54,426 bases of DNA from Agrobacterium arsenijevicii (GTDB lineage Bacteria > Pseudomonadota > Alphaproteobacteria > Rhizobiales > Rhizobiaceae), in assembly GCA_000949895.1 (NCBI GenBank), contig JWIT01000023.1:1-54426 (forward strand), in the 5' to 3' direction. Under the pieces are notes generated by a model, which was given only the letters and a program-made list of their open reading frames with translations, ran no database searches and had not been told where the DNA came from. Below are positions 14,802-22,555 of this stretch, piece after piece. The translations under genes and the position numbers were made by a program. The stretch's first letter is position 1. Every line of letters starts with the position of its first letter.

Positions 14802-15848
14802 CTATTTCTTTCGGTGGCGGGTCAGCCCGGTCACGATTTCATCCGCGGAAATCGTGCCTATAATCGCGCCATTGTCGACGACGCCGATCGCGCCGGAATG
14901 TTTCGACAGCGCATCGAGAATGTCGATCAGCGGCGATGTCGGACGGGCGGTGGCGGCAACCGTCAGCCGGCCGTTTCGCTCATCCACGCCGCGCTTCATC
15001 ACGTCGGCGGCGGTCAGCATGGAGATCGGGTTCATGTTCTGCACGAAGTCCGCGACATATTGCGTGGCCGGTTGCTTGACGATCTGCTGCGGCGTACCGC
15101 ACTGGATGATGCGCCCGCCTTCCATCATGGCGATACGGTTGCCGATGCGGAAGGCCTCGTCCAGATCGTGACTGACGAAGAGGATGGTCTTCTTTAGCCG
15201 GCTCTGGAATTCCAGAAGCTCGTCCTGCAGACGGCTTCTGATGAGGGGGTCGAGCGCCGAAAACGGCTCGTCCATCAGGAGAATGGGCGCGCCGGTGGCG
15301 AAAGCCCGCGCCAGCCCCACGCGCTGCTGCATGCCGCCGGAAAGCTCTCCTACCTTGCGGTCGGCCCAGGCGGACAGGTTCACCAGTTCCAGCTGCTCGG
15401 CCACCATGCGCTTGCGCTCGGCTTCCGGGGTGCCGGAAAGCTCCAGCCCGAAACCGACATTGTCGGCGACGTTGCGCCAGGGCAGAAGGCCGAATTGCTG
15501 GAAGACCATCGAAACCGTATGCATGCGCAGATCGCGCAGCGATTTCGCCGTCGTGCGGTAAGGATCGACAAAACCGGCCGCCGTCTTCACGCTGACATTG
15601 CCGCGCACCACGGGTGCCAGACCGTTGACGGCCCTGAGCAGCGTCGATTTTCCGGAGCCGGAAAGCCCCATGAGCACGAGTATCTCGCCCTCATTGACCG
15701 AAAGCGAGGCATTCGCGACGCCGAGGACCAGCCCGGTCTCAGCATTGATCTCGTCGCGCGTGCTGCCCTTGTCGATCAGCGCCAGCGCCGCGTCGGGACG
15801 GTCGCCGAAGACGATATCGACATTTCCGAAGATGATTGCGTCACTCAT
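14802..15848 (-). CDS. choV: Choline ABC transporter ATP-binding protein
   Basis: A 348-residue ATPase of the ProV/ChoV type that powers choline uptake through ChoW. Walker A GLSGSGKST, signature LSGGMQQRVGLARAFA and Walker B ILLMDEPFSALDP are all intact, followed by the H-loop FVSHDLDEAFR. The C-terminus from about residue 265 (VQNMNPISMLTAADVMKRG) is a CBS-type regulatory segment, in related transporters an ionic-strength sensor. The start codon overlaps the choW stop by four bases (ATGA), so the two are translationally coupled. It is the last gene of the choX-choW-choV operon and is followed by a strong terminator. Confidence 0.94.
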   Translation of the reverse strand: MSDAIIFGNVDIVFGDRPDAALALIDKGSTRDEINAETGLVLGVANASLSVNEGEILVLMGLSGSGKSTLLRAVNGLAPVVRGNVSVKTAAGFVDPYRTTAKSLRDLRMHTVSMVFQQFGLLPWRNVADNVGFGLELSGTPEAERKRMVAEQLELVNLSAWADRKVGELSGGMQQRVGLARAFATGAPILLMDEPFSALDPLIRSRLQDELLEFQSRLKKTILFVSHDLDEAFRIGNRIAMMEGGRIIQCGTPQQIVKQPATQYVADFVQNMNPISMLTAADVMKRGVDERNGRLTVAATARPTSPLIDILDALSKHSGAIGVVDNGAIIGTISADEIVTGLTRHRKK

Positions 15849-16696
15849 AGATCATGCTCCGTGCCGGGAAGGCGGAAAAGTCGGTCGAGAACGATTGCCA
15901 GTATGACGATGCACAATCCCGCTTCGAAGCCCATGGCGATGTTGACGGTGTTCAGTGCGCGGACCACCGGCACGCCGAGACCATTGGCGCCGACGAGGGC
16001 GGAAATGACCACCATCGAAAGCGAAAGCATGATCGTCTGGGTAAGGCCCGCCATGATCTGCGGTGCGGCGAAGGGAAGCTCCACCTTGCGCAGAACCTGC
16101 GACGGCGTAGCACCGAAGGCAACGGCCGCCTCCACCAGCGCCGGCGGCGTCGAAACGATGCCGAGACGGGTGAGCCGCACGGGCGCCGGAATGGCGAAGA
16201 TGACGGTGGCGATAAGCCCCGGAACCATGCCGAGGCCGAACAGCACCAGCGCCGGAATGAGATACACGAAGGTCGGAATGGTCTGCATCAGATCCAGCAC
16301 CGGGCGCATGCCGGCATAAATCCACCTGCGCCGCGCCGCCAAAATTCCAAGCGGAATGCCGATGATCATGCACACCGCGCTGGCTGCGATGACGAGCGCC
16401 AGCGTTTCCGTGGTCGCCTTCCAGTATCCGAGATTGATGATGAACAGGAGACCGAGCGCCGTAAAGACCGGCATGCCCACAGAACGACGCGTCCAGGCCG
16501 AAAGAGCCGTGAGGATCGCGACGATGACCAGCGGATGCGGCGCCTGCAAAACGTAAAGCAGGGCGTTGATGACGCTTTGGAAAATGAAGGAAAGCCAATC
16601 GAAGAAAAAAGCGAGATTGCCGGTCAGCCAGTCGATGGCCTCCTTGGCATATCGGCCGACGGGCAGGCGGTTTTCAGGAGCGCTGAGCCATTCCAC
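15845..16696 (-). CDS. choW: Choline ABC transporter permease
   Basis: A 283-residue inner-membrane permease. The N-terminus NRLPVGRYAKEAIDWL is the hallmark of glycine-betaine/choline permeases. About six helices follow, with the ATPase-contact EAA loop near ALVEAAVAFGATPSQVLRKVELPFA. A GTG start at 16696 gives the usual family length and begins VEWLSAPENRLPVG; a longer frame to a GTG at 16810 would run through the intergenic hairpin side and has no family support. The ribosome site is weak (GAAAGG about 12 bases upstream). It lies between choX and choV, overlapping the latter. Confidence 0.9.
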   Translation of the reverse strand: MEWLSAPENRLPVGRYAKEAIDWLTGNLAFFFDWLSFIFQSVINALLYVLQAPHPLVIVAILTALSAWTRRSVGMPVFTALGLLFIINLGYWKATTETLALVIAASAVCMIIGIPLGILAARRRWIYAGMRPVLDLMQTIPTFVYLIPALVLFGLGMVPGLIATVIFAIPAPVRLTRLGIVSTPPALVEAAVAFGATPSQVLRKVELPFAAPQIMAGLTQTIMLSLSMVVISALVGANGLGVPVVRALNTVNIAMGFEAGLCIVILAIVLDRLFRLPGTEHDL

Positions 16697-16935
16697 GGTA
16701 AGAAAAGACCTTTCGTGAACCAGAGCAATTCCAGTAAAAATGCGGTGCGGTTTTGGGTCCGGAATTGCCAAAAACAAGGAGAAAAAGCATTGAAGGTGAT
16801 CCCGTTTCACCGGAAATGCTGGTGATGCAGAAACGGCGGCCGCCAGCAGGGCTGCCGGACGCGGTGCTTGCGCGTGACCTGGGGTGCGCTGAAAATTCGC
16901 GGGCCAGGGTCATGCAGGGGCATCAATATTTCCTG

Positions 16936-16971
16936 CTGCATCCGGCCTGTCGAAGGACAGGTCGGATGCAG
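16936..16971 (-). repeat. Intercistronic hairpin between choX and choW
   Basis: A 16-base inverted repeat (ctgcatccggcctgtc with gacaggtcggatgcag; one mismatch) around GAAG. It begins 19 bases after the choX stop. There is no T run, so it more likely acts as an mRNA stabiliser or partial terminator, allowing more binding protein than permease, as in many periplasmic-transport operons. Confidence 0.7.
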
Positions 16972-16990
16972 TCATGCATTGTCTTGCGGC

Positions 16991-17941
16991 TTAGAGGCCC
17001 AATGCCTTCTTGACGGCGGGCAAGGCGTCGCTGCCGTCCTTGGTCTTGACGTTGGCGAGCCACGGCTCGATCGCCGCCGGGTTGGCCTTCAGCCAGGCGG
17101 TCGCAGCCACTTCGCCCTCAAGGCCGTCATTCAGGATCTTGCCCATGATCTCGTTTTCCATGGGCAGGGTGAATTCCATGTTCTTGAGAAGAACGCCGAC
17201 ATTCGGGCATTCCTGCGTGTAACCCTTGCGGACATTGGTGTAGATCGTCGCGCCGCCGAGGTTGGGGCCAAAAACCTCGTCACCGCCGGTCAGATAGGTC
17301 AGCTTGAAATTCGCATTCATGGGATGCGGCTCCCAGCCGAGGAAGACAATCGGCTCATGGGATTTTTCCGCACGCGCGACCTGCGACAGCATGCCCTGCT
17401 CGGAGGATTCGACAACTTCGAAACTCTTCAGCCCGAAGGTGTCCTTGGCCACCATGTCGAGGATCAGGCGGTTGCCGTCATTGCCGGGCTCGATGCCGTA
17501 GATCTTGCCGCCGAGATCGCTGCTATGGGCCGCGATGTCCTTGAAGTCCTTGATGCCGAGTTCAGCACCCTTGGCATTGGTCGCCAGCGTATATTTCGCG
17601 CCGGTCAGGTTTTCGCGCAGCGTTTCGACCGACTTGTCGGCGCGGTAAGGCGCGATATCGCCTTCCATGGTCGGCATCCAGTTGCCGAGGAAGACGTCGA
17701 TGTCCTTGTTTTTAAGCGATGTATAGGTGACAGGCACCGAAAGAAGCTTCACGTCGGTTTCATAACCGAGGCTTTTCAGCAGCACCGTGGCAGTCGCCGT
17801 CGTGGCCGTGATATCGGTCCAGCCCACGTCGGAGAAACGCACTTTGCCGCAACTTGCCGGCTCGGCAGCGCTGGCCGCATTGAACGTTATGGCGGAGATT
17901 GCTGCGGCCAAAGCCAGACAGCGACTTCTATTTGCAAACAT
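16991..17941 (-). CDS. choX: Choline ABC transporter substrate-binding protein
   Basis: A 316-residue periplasmic choline-binding protein. Signal peptide ends near FNAASAAEP. The mature protein has KVRFSDVGWTDITATTATA (Trp41), FLGNWMPTM (Trp88), GIEPGNDGNRL and LGWEPHPMNANF with a further Trp, consistent with the Trp/Tyr cage that binds the quaternary ammonium group in Sinorhizobium ChoX. Start ATG has GGGAGC eight bases upstream. It is the first gene of choXWV. No betI, betA or betB genes accompany it here, so use of choline as osmoprotectant precursor, phosphatidylcholine precursor or carbon source cannot be separated from this window alone. Confidence 0.95.
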   Translation of the reverse strand: MFANRSRCLALAAAISAITFNAASAAEPASCGKVRFSDVGWTDITATTATATVLLKSLGYETDVKLLSVPVTYTSLKNKDIDVFLGNWMPTMEGDIAPYRADKSVETLRENLTGAKYTLATNAKGAELGIKDFKDIAAHSSDLGGKIYGIEPGNDGNRLILDMVAKDTFGLKSFEVVESSEQGMLSQVARAEKSHEPIVFLGWEPHPMNANFKLTYLTGGDEVFGPNLGGATIYTNVRKGYTQECPNVGVLLKNMEFTLPMENEIMGKILNDGLEGEVAATAWLKANPAAIEPWLANVKTKDGSDALPAVKKALGL

Positions 17942-18271
17942 CGCTTGCTCCCTTTTTTTGTTCCCTTGCCATTATCAATATCTGCCAGACACAATCAACT
18001 CGCGTGCGTTTGCGTGCTTTGGCCCGCCGTTTGCGACAAATTGGTGAAAATATCCGGCTCGTGCCGGGCAATGCGGGTCGTGCCGGCGTGCGGAAATCTG
18101 TGTTTTTCCCGTCGCGGCACTTTTCAATCTGCCCCTTCGCCGTCAAAACACGCGGGCTGCAGCATCGGGCAACAACCGGAATCGGTTTTGTGACGCCGAT
18201 GCGCGGATCAAATAGGCAGGAGCATCCTTGCGAAGCGTCCGAATGACGCAAAGGCGCTCCGGGAGTGTATG
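17942..18271. other. Divergent intergenic region, choX and tdk
   Basis: About 330 bases between the diverging choX and tdk start codons. It must hold both promoters. Near tdk, GCGCTCCGGGAGTGT contains the ribosome site. I see no clear -35/-10 pair, no riboswitch and no open frame with gene-like codon use. Confidence 0.4.
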
Positions 18272-18853
18272 ATGGCAAAACTCTATTTCAATTATGCGGC
18301 GATGAACGCCGGCAAGTCGACGATGTTGTTGCAGGCATCCTATAATTATCACGAGCGCGGCATGCGCACGCTGATTTTCACGGCCGCCTTTGACGATCGG
18401 GCGGGCTTCGGCCGCGTCGCCTCGCGCATCGGCCTGTCGTCCGACGCACGAACCTTCGACGGAAGCACCGATATCTTCGCGGAGGTGGCGGCCTTACATG
18501 CCGAGGCGCCCGTCGCCTGTGTTTTCGTCGATGAAGCCAACTTCCTGTCCGAACACCACGTCTGGCAGCTTGCCGGCATTGCCGACCGGCTGAACATTCC
18601 GGTCATGGCTTACGGCCTGCGCACGGATTTTCAGGGCAAGCTCTTCCCGGCCTCCAGGGAACTGCTCGCCATTGCCGACGAGCTTCGCGAAATCCGCACC
18701 ATCTGCCATTGCGGCCGCAAGGCGACGATGGTTGCCCGTTTCGACAATGCAGGCAATGTCGTCAAGGAAGGTGCGCAGATCGACGTCGGCGGCAACGAAA
18801 AATACGTTTCCTTCTGCCGCCGCCACTGGGTCGAAACGGTCAAGGGCGAATGA
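18272..18853 (+). CDS. tdk: Thymidine kinase
   Basis: A type II (human TK1-like) thymidine kinase of about 193 residues, phosphorylating thymidine to dTMP in the salvage pathway. P-loop AMNAGKSTMLLQ at about residues 10-21, the DEANFL motif (Walker B and catalytic Glu), and the lasso-region TICHCGRKATM with Cys residues plus a later SFCRRHW forming the zinc site are all present. The second of two adjacent ATGs (18272) is chosen since it stands six bases from GGAG; the first would add one Met. It is a single gene, divergent from choX. Confidence 0.95.
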   Translation: MAKLYFNYAAMNAGKSTMLLQASYNYHERGMRTLIFTAAFDDRAGFGRVASRIGLSSDARTFDGSTDIFAEVAALHAEAPVACVFVDEANFLSEHHVWQLAGIADRLNIPVMAYGLRTDFQGKLFPASRELLAIADELREIRTICHCGRKATMVARFDNAGNVVKEGAQIDVGGNEKYVSFCRRHWVETVKGE

Positions 18854-18876
18854 CCCTCTGCGGCCGGTTGCCGCAT

Positions 18877-18890
18877 TTGATTTTTCGCAA
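18877..18890 (+). promoter_or_regulatory. FNR/NnrR-like box upstream of pseudoazurin
   Basis: TTGAT-TTTT-CGCAA, a 14-base dyad whose left half matches FNR/FixK (TTGAT) and whose right half matches NnrR/DNR sites (C-G/A-CAA). It is centred about 85 bases upstream of the start codon. A candidate only; no -10 box is clear. Confidence 0.4.
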
Positions 18891-18967
18891 GGATGGTTTC
18901 CCTGCTCCTGCGCTAAAACCATGCGAACACATTCGCGTGGATGTGCTTTCTCTCAGGAGCAAAAGAT

Positions 18968-19420
18968 ATGCACAACAAAACCGCCACAATCGCCGCCCTT
19001 GCCATCGTCACCGGCCTTTTTGCCTTTCCCGCTTTGTCGGCTGAAATCGAGGTGAAGATGCTCAACAAGGGCAGCGACGGTCAGGCGATGGTCTTTGAAC
19101 CCGCAAGCGTCAAGGCGGCCGTCGGCGACGTCATCTCCTTCGTGCCCGTCGACAAGGGCCATGACGCGGCAGCCGTCAAGGAAATGCTCCCCGAGGGGGC
19201 CGCCGATTTCAAGGGCAAGATGAACGAGACGCTGAAGGTGACGGTCGAGAAGGAAGGCGCCTATGTCATCAAATGCCCGCCACATCTCGGCATGGGCATG
19301 GTCGCGCTCGTCGTCGTGGGTGATGCGGCACCGGCCAATCTGGATGCCATAAAGAACGGCAAGCTGCCGAAAAAGGCGCGGGATCGTCTGGACGCCGAAA
19401 TCGCCAAGCTCGGCCTGTAA
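18968..19420 (+). CDS. Pseudoazurin (type I blue copper protein)
   Basis: A 150-residue periplasmic electron carrier, commonly the donor to copper nitrite reductase or the N2O reductase. Signal peptide MHNKTATIAALAIVTGLFAFPALSA, mature start EIEVKMLNKG. All four copper ligands are present: His65, Cys103 in IKCPPHLGMGM, His106 and Met111. After removing 25 signal residues they become His40, Cys78, His81 and Met86, the standard pseudoazurin numbering. Shine-Dalgarno AGGAG precedes the ATG. No nirK, nor or nos genes lie in the window. An FNR/NnrR-like box upstream suggests low-oxygen or NO control. Confidence 0.93.
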   Translation: MHNKTATIAALAIVTGLFAFPALSAEIEVKMLNKGSDGQAMVFEPASVKAAVGDVISFVPVDKGHDAAAVKEMLPEGAADFKGKMNETLKVTVEKEGAYVIKCPPHLGMGMVALVVVGDAAPANLDAIKNGKLPKKARDRLDAEIAKLGL

Positions 19421-19650
19421 CCGGATATCCGGGCGGTGCATGTTCTGCGCGTAGTCCAAGGACGCCGCAAGCGCCGGCGCGGACCACAGGTTGAGAAAAG
19501 TTTCGCAATCATGTTGTATCCCGGTAGGTAGGGACATATCTGGAAGACAATAAATGACCGCAGCTTTTATCGGGCGCCGAAAGGTGCCCGACCGGGCCGC
19601 GGGTTTTCCTTCCGGCGTCCAGCCCCACGGGCAGAGGAGACTATGACGAC

Positions 19651-20808
19651 ATGATCGACCGGATAACCGCTTTGATTCAGGCAGCCTTCAACGCCATCGG
19701 CAGGGCCGCCGGTCTTGCCGTCGCCTGGCTTCTGTGGCCTTTCATGGCCGCCCACGGCTGGTATCGCGACCGCAACTGGATCATCAAGGGCCCGATCGCT
19801 CTGGTGCTCATTTTCCTTGCCGGCTTCTACGGATATTTCGTCTGGCAGACGCAGGTCTGGAGCAATTTCGACCCGGATTACATTTCCCGTTACAAGCTTG
19901 CCGAACGCACCGTGCCGCCCGGACAGGAATTGCCGGCCGCAAACCCGACTGCCGCCGCCGGCGCAACCGGTGCTGCCGCAAACACATCCGCGCCGGTGTG
20001 CCAGCGCTCTGCCATCGTTGATGCCGCGGCCGATCTTACCGATTTCAACGTCAACCAGAACGCATGGATTTCCTCCATGCTGCTCTACCGCCTCGGCCTT
20101 TTCGGGATGGACTGGGATAGCACGCCGTTTCTGGACAACAAGGCGTCCTTCCAGCGCGGCGTCAATCAGGCCGTGCGCCGCACCTCGGTGGAACTGGTGG
20201 ATACGCTTGGCCGCGTTCGCGGAACCTCCGGCATCAACAACAATCTTCAGGAAGCGCGCGGGAACATGCAGTTCAGCGAATATTCCTGGTATTTCGGCCT
20301 CGACCCCTTTGGCCCGAAGACACCGACACCCAGCTATTATCGCGCCGCGATCCGCAGCTTCCAGGCGTTCAACGGCGAGCTTGTCGCCTGCAAGGCGGTA
20401 TTCGATACCCGCGCCGACAACCTGATCCAGTTCATCGACCGCATTGCCGGCGATATCGGCTCGACATCGGCCATTCTGCGCGAGCGCTCGGAAAACTATA
20501 ATGGCGGCTGGTTCGACACCCGCGCCGACGACCGTTTCTGGTTCGCTTATGGCCAGCTCTACGGTTATTACGGCGTGCTGTCCGCAGCCGGGTCGGATTT
20601 CGCGCAGGTCATCCGCGAACGCAACCTGACCAATCTGTGGAACGACACGCTGGGACAGACCCGTGCGGCCCTTCGCATCCAGCCGGCGATCATTTCCAAC
20701 GGCGAAGAAAGCGGATGGATCATGCCCTCGCACCTCGCCACCATGGGATTTTACGTTCTGCGGGTTCGCTCGAACCTCGTCGAACTGCGCTCCGTTCTCG
20801 ACCGATAA
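19651..20808 (+). CDS. DUF2333 family protein
   Basis: A 385-residue protein of the DUF2333 family, function unknown, with one N-terminal membrane anchor (GPIALVLIFLAGFYGYFVW, about residues 48-66) and a large part beyond it. Conserved blocks include RSAIVDAAADLTDFNVNQNAW, GMDWDSTPFLDNKASFQRGVNQAVRR, YYRAAIRSFQAFNGELVACKAVFDTRADNL, and GWFDTRADDRFWFAYGQLYGYYG. The anchor orientation suggests the bulk is periplasmic. A spacer rich in Pro and Ala follows the anchor. It is a single gene with a hairpin terminator, without recognisable partners. Confidence 0.88.
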   Translation: MIDRITALIQAAFNAIGRAAGLAVAWLLWPFMAAHGWYRDRNWIIKGPIALVLIFLAGFYGYFVWQTQVWSNFDPDYISRYKLAERTVPPGQELPAANPTAAAGATGAAANTSAPVCQRSAIVDAAADLTDFNVNQNAWISSMLLYRLGLFGMDWDSTPFLDNKASFQRGVNQAVRRTSVELVDTLGRVRGTSGINNNLQEARGNMQFSEYSWYFGLDPFGPKTPTPSYYRAAIRSFQAFNGELVACKAVFDTRADNLIQFIDRIAGDIGSTSAILRERSENYNGGWFDTRADDRFWFAYGQLYGYYGVLSAAGSDFAQVIRERNLTNLWNDTLGQTRAALRIQPAIISNGEESGWIMPSHLATMGFYVLRVRSNLVELRSVLDR

Positions 20809-20812
20809 TGGT

Positions 20813-20830
20813 GCCGGCCTTGCGGCCGGC
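20813..20830 (+). terminator. Probable terminator after the DUF2333 gene
   Basis: A perfect 7-base GC stem GCCGGCC-TTGC-GGCCGGC five bases after the stop codon. No T run follows, so it may be weak. It also lies downstream of the convergent LuxR-type gene. Confidence 0.5.
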
Positions 20831-20858
20831 CCAACCTCTAAGGCCCAATCTATCAGAC

Positions 20859-21575
20859 TCAGTCTATCAGGCGCAGGCGGATGGTCTTGGCCACCAGCTG
20901 CACGCGGTTGACACAATCGAGCTTGCGCATGGCGTTGTTCATGTAGGTGTTGACGGTGTGTTCCGAGATGGAGAGAAGCTCGGCGATCTCCACCGAGGTC
21001 TTTCCCTGCGCCGTCCAGCGCACCACGTCGAGTTCCCGTTTCGTCAGGGGCGACCGGCCTTTGGAGCCGGTGTGACAGAGGCGATCATAGGCCTCCAGAG
21101 CATGTAGTGCGATCATGCCCAGTTCGTTCAGTGATGCCTGCGACAGGGTATCGCGATCGCCGGCGAAGTTCATCAGATGCCGGTTTCCGTTCATGCCGTT
21201 TACCGGCACCATGAGACCGGCCGTGACGCCCAGACCGCGCAAGGCCCCCCCTACCTCCGCCAACGGCCCGGTGGTGGTCTCGTCCTCTTCCAGCGTCCAA
21301 TATTGCGGCATCAGCGATGAAGCGCCGCGCTGTATCACAGCGCAGTCGCCCAGCGCACCATCCTTGGTCATTACATTCACGACCCAGATCGGCAGGTTGC
21401 TTTCCACAACCGTCGGCAAGGCATAACCGGAGCGGCCACCCGGCAACCTCAGCAGGGTCACATAGGAATAGCCGAACGCATGCATCACTTCTTGCAGCGC
21501 CGCCAGCCATTGCTGCTTGTCGGTAGCAGCCGAAAGGTCACGGCAAAGTCTGGCCTGGCGCTCCGTCTTCGACAT
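20859..21575 (-). CDS. LuxR-family transcriptional regulator (solo)
   Basis: A 238-residue regulator with an N-terminal autoinducer-binding-type domain (residues about 20-160) and a C-terminal LuxR helix-turn-helix (SPLTKRELDVVRWTAQGKTSVEIAELLSISEHTVNTYMNNAMRKLDC). The HTH is canonical. The ligand domain departs from AHL receptors: where the Y-x3-D-P motif is expected the sequence is DGALGDCAVIQRGA, though a Trp (PQYWTLEE) and Gly (GLGVTAGLMVPVNG) fit the later conserved positions. No LuxI-type synthase is present. It may bind a non-AHL ligand or none. The last codons lie in a short tandem duplication of CTGATAGA. Confidence 0.88.
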   Translation of the reverse strand: MSKTERQARLCRDLSAATDKQQWLAALQEVMHAFGYSYVTLLRLPGGRSGYALPTVVESNLPIWVVNVMTKDGALGDCAVIQRGASSLMPQYWTLEEDETTTGPLAEVGGALRGLGVTAGLMVPVNGMNGNRHLMNFAGDRDTLSQASLNELGMIALHALEAYDRLCHTGSKGRSPLTKRELDVVRWTAQGKTSVEIAELLSISEHTVNTYMNNAMRKLDCVNRVQLVAKTIRLRLID

Positions 21576-21675
21576 TCAGGCGCCGCCGCCGGGCGGGGAT
21601 GCAACACCCCGGAGCGAAGAACATGCGGCATGGGCAAACACGATTGCGACCTTCATATCGGGCGGACTACCTTGA

Positions 21676-22197
21676 TTAAAGCACCGGTTTTTCGGGTTTG
21701 TCCTTCGGCTTGGCCATCAGTTTTTCCAGGAAACCGAGCATGACCGCCGAGACGACAAAAGCCAGATGGATGATGGTGAACCACATCAGCTGGCTGTCCG
21801 TATACTGACTGGCGTTGAGGAATATCTGCAGCAGGTGGATCGACGAAATCGCCACGATCGACGACGCGACCTTGATTTTCAGGCTGCCGGCATCAAGCTT
21901 GCCCAGAAACGAAACCTCGGCATCCGCTTCATCGAAGCGGCTGACGAAATTCTCGTAGCCCGAGATCATCACCATGACGATCAGGCTCGCGACCAGCGCC
22001 GCATCGATCAGCCCGAGCATGGCGAGGATCATTTCCGACTCGTCGTAAACGAAAACGTTTTTCGCAACCTTCAGGAACTTGAGCACGAAGGAAAATGCAT
22101 AAACCGCCAGCGCCGCGACGAGCCCGAGATAAAATACAACGAGTAGCCAGCGGCTGGAGAGAATGATCCGCTCGACGAGCAGTTCAAGTGACTTCAT
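21676..22197 (-). CDS. UPF0114 (YqhA-type) membrane protein
   Basis: A 173-residue integral membrane protein of the UPF0114/TIGR00645 family. The N-terminus MKSLELLVERIILSSRWLL is the family signature, and the block MISGYENFVSRFDEADAEV followed by LGKLDAGSLKIKVASSIVAISSIHLLQIF is highly conserved. Four hydrophobic helices are visible. The function is unknown. The C-terminus is a charged Lys/Pro tail. No operon partner: the next gene on the same strand is 100 bases downstream and regulatory. Confidence 0.9.
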   Translation of the reverse strand: MKSLELLVERIILSSRWLLVVFYLGLVAALAVYAFSFVLKFLKVAKNVFVYDESEMILAMLGLIDAALVASLIVMVMISGYENFVSRFDEADAEVSFLGKLDAGSLKIKVASSIVAISSIHLLQIFLNASQYTDSQLMWFTIIHLAFVVSAVMLGFLEKLMAKPKDKPEKPVL

Positions 22198-22391
22198 TTC
22201 CGTATCCGATTAATTTTTTGTCTGATGTTGAGGCATGCATTCTTTCGCCATGTAAACTGGCTGCGAATATCCTAGCAAGCGGCAATGTCGCGACTTTGGC
22301 CGGATCAGGTCGTTTTCAACCCAATCCACCGCTCTGGATACCACCCGATCAGGCGTCACATTTTTGCCACGGACCGTTATGCTTTAAAACA

Positions 22392-22406
22392 TGATGTTAA
22401 AAGTCA
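22392..22406 (+). promoter_or_regulatory. RirA-type iron-responsive box (distal)
   Basis: TGA-N9-TCA (TGATGTTAAAAGTCA), the IRO-box pattern bound by the iron repressor RirA in rhizobia. It is followed directly by TATAAT (22409-22414). Confidence 0.6.
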
Positions 22407-22418
22407 TATATAATATGT

Positions 22419-22433
22419 TGACAGTTACGATCA
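22419..22433 (+). promoter_or_regulatory. RirA-type iron-responsive box (proximal)
   Basis: A second TGA-N9-TCA (TGACAGTTACGATCA), 27 bases from the first. It overlaps a possible -35 box (TTGACA at 22418-22423). The pair is flanked by AAAACATGAT and ATCATGTTTT arms, making a larger dyad around the promoter of the TonB-dependent receptor gene. Confidence 0.65.
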
Positions 22434-22555
22434 TGTTTTTTAGTCCTCAGCTATCGGCTCGCCCGTAACAATTCAAAACAGTTTCAGCCGCGACAGCAGG
22501 CGCGGCGCGTTTTTGCGCGCCGTAGCTTCTCCGCGCGCTTACCCGGGGGTATTCA

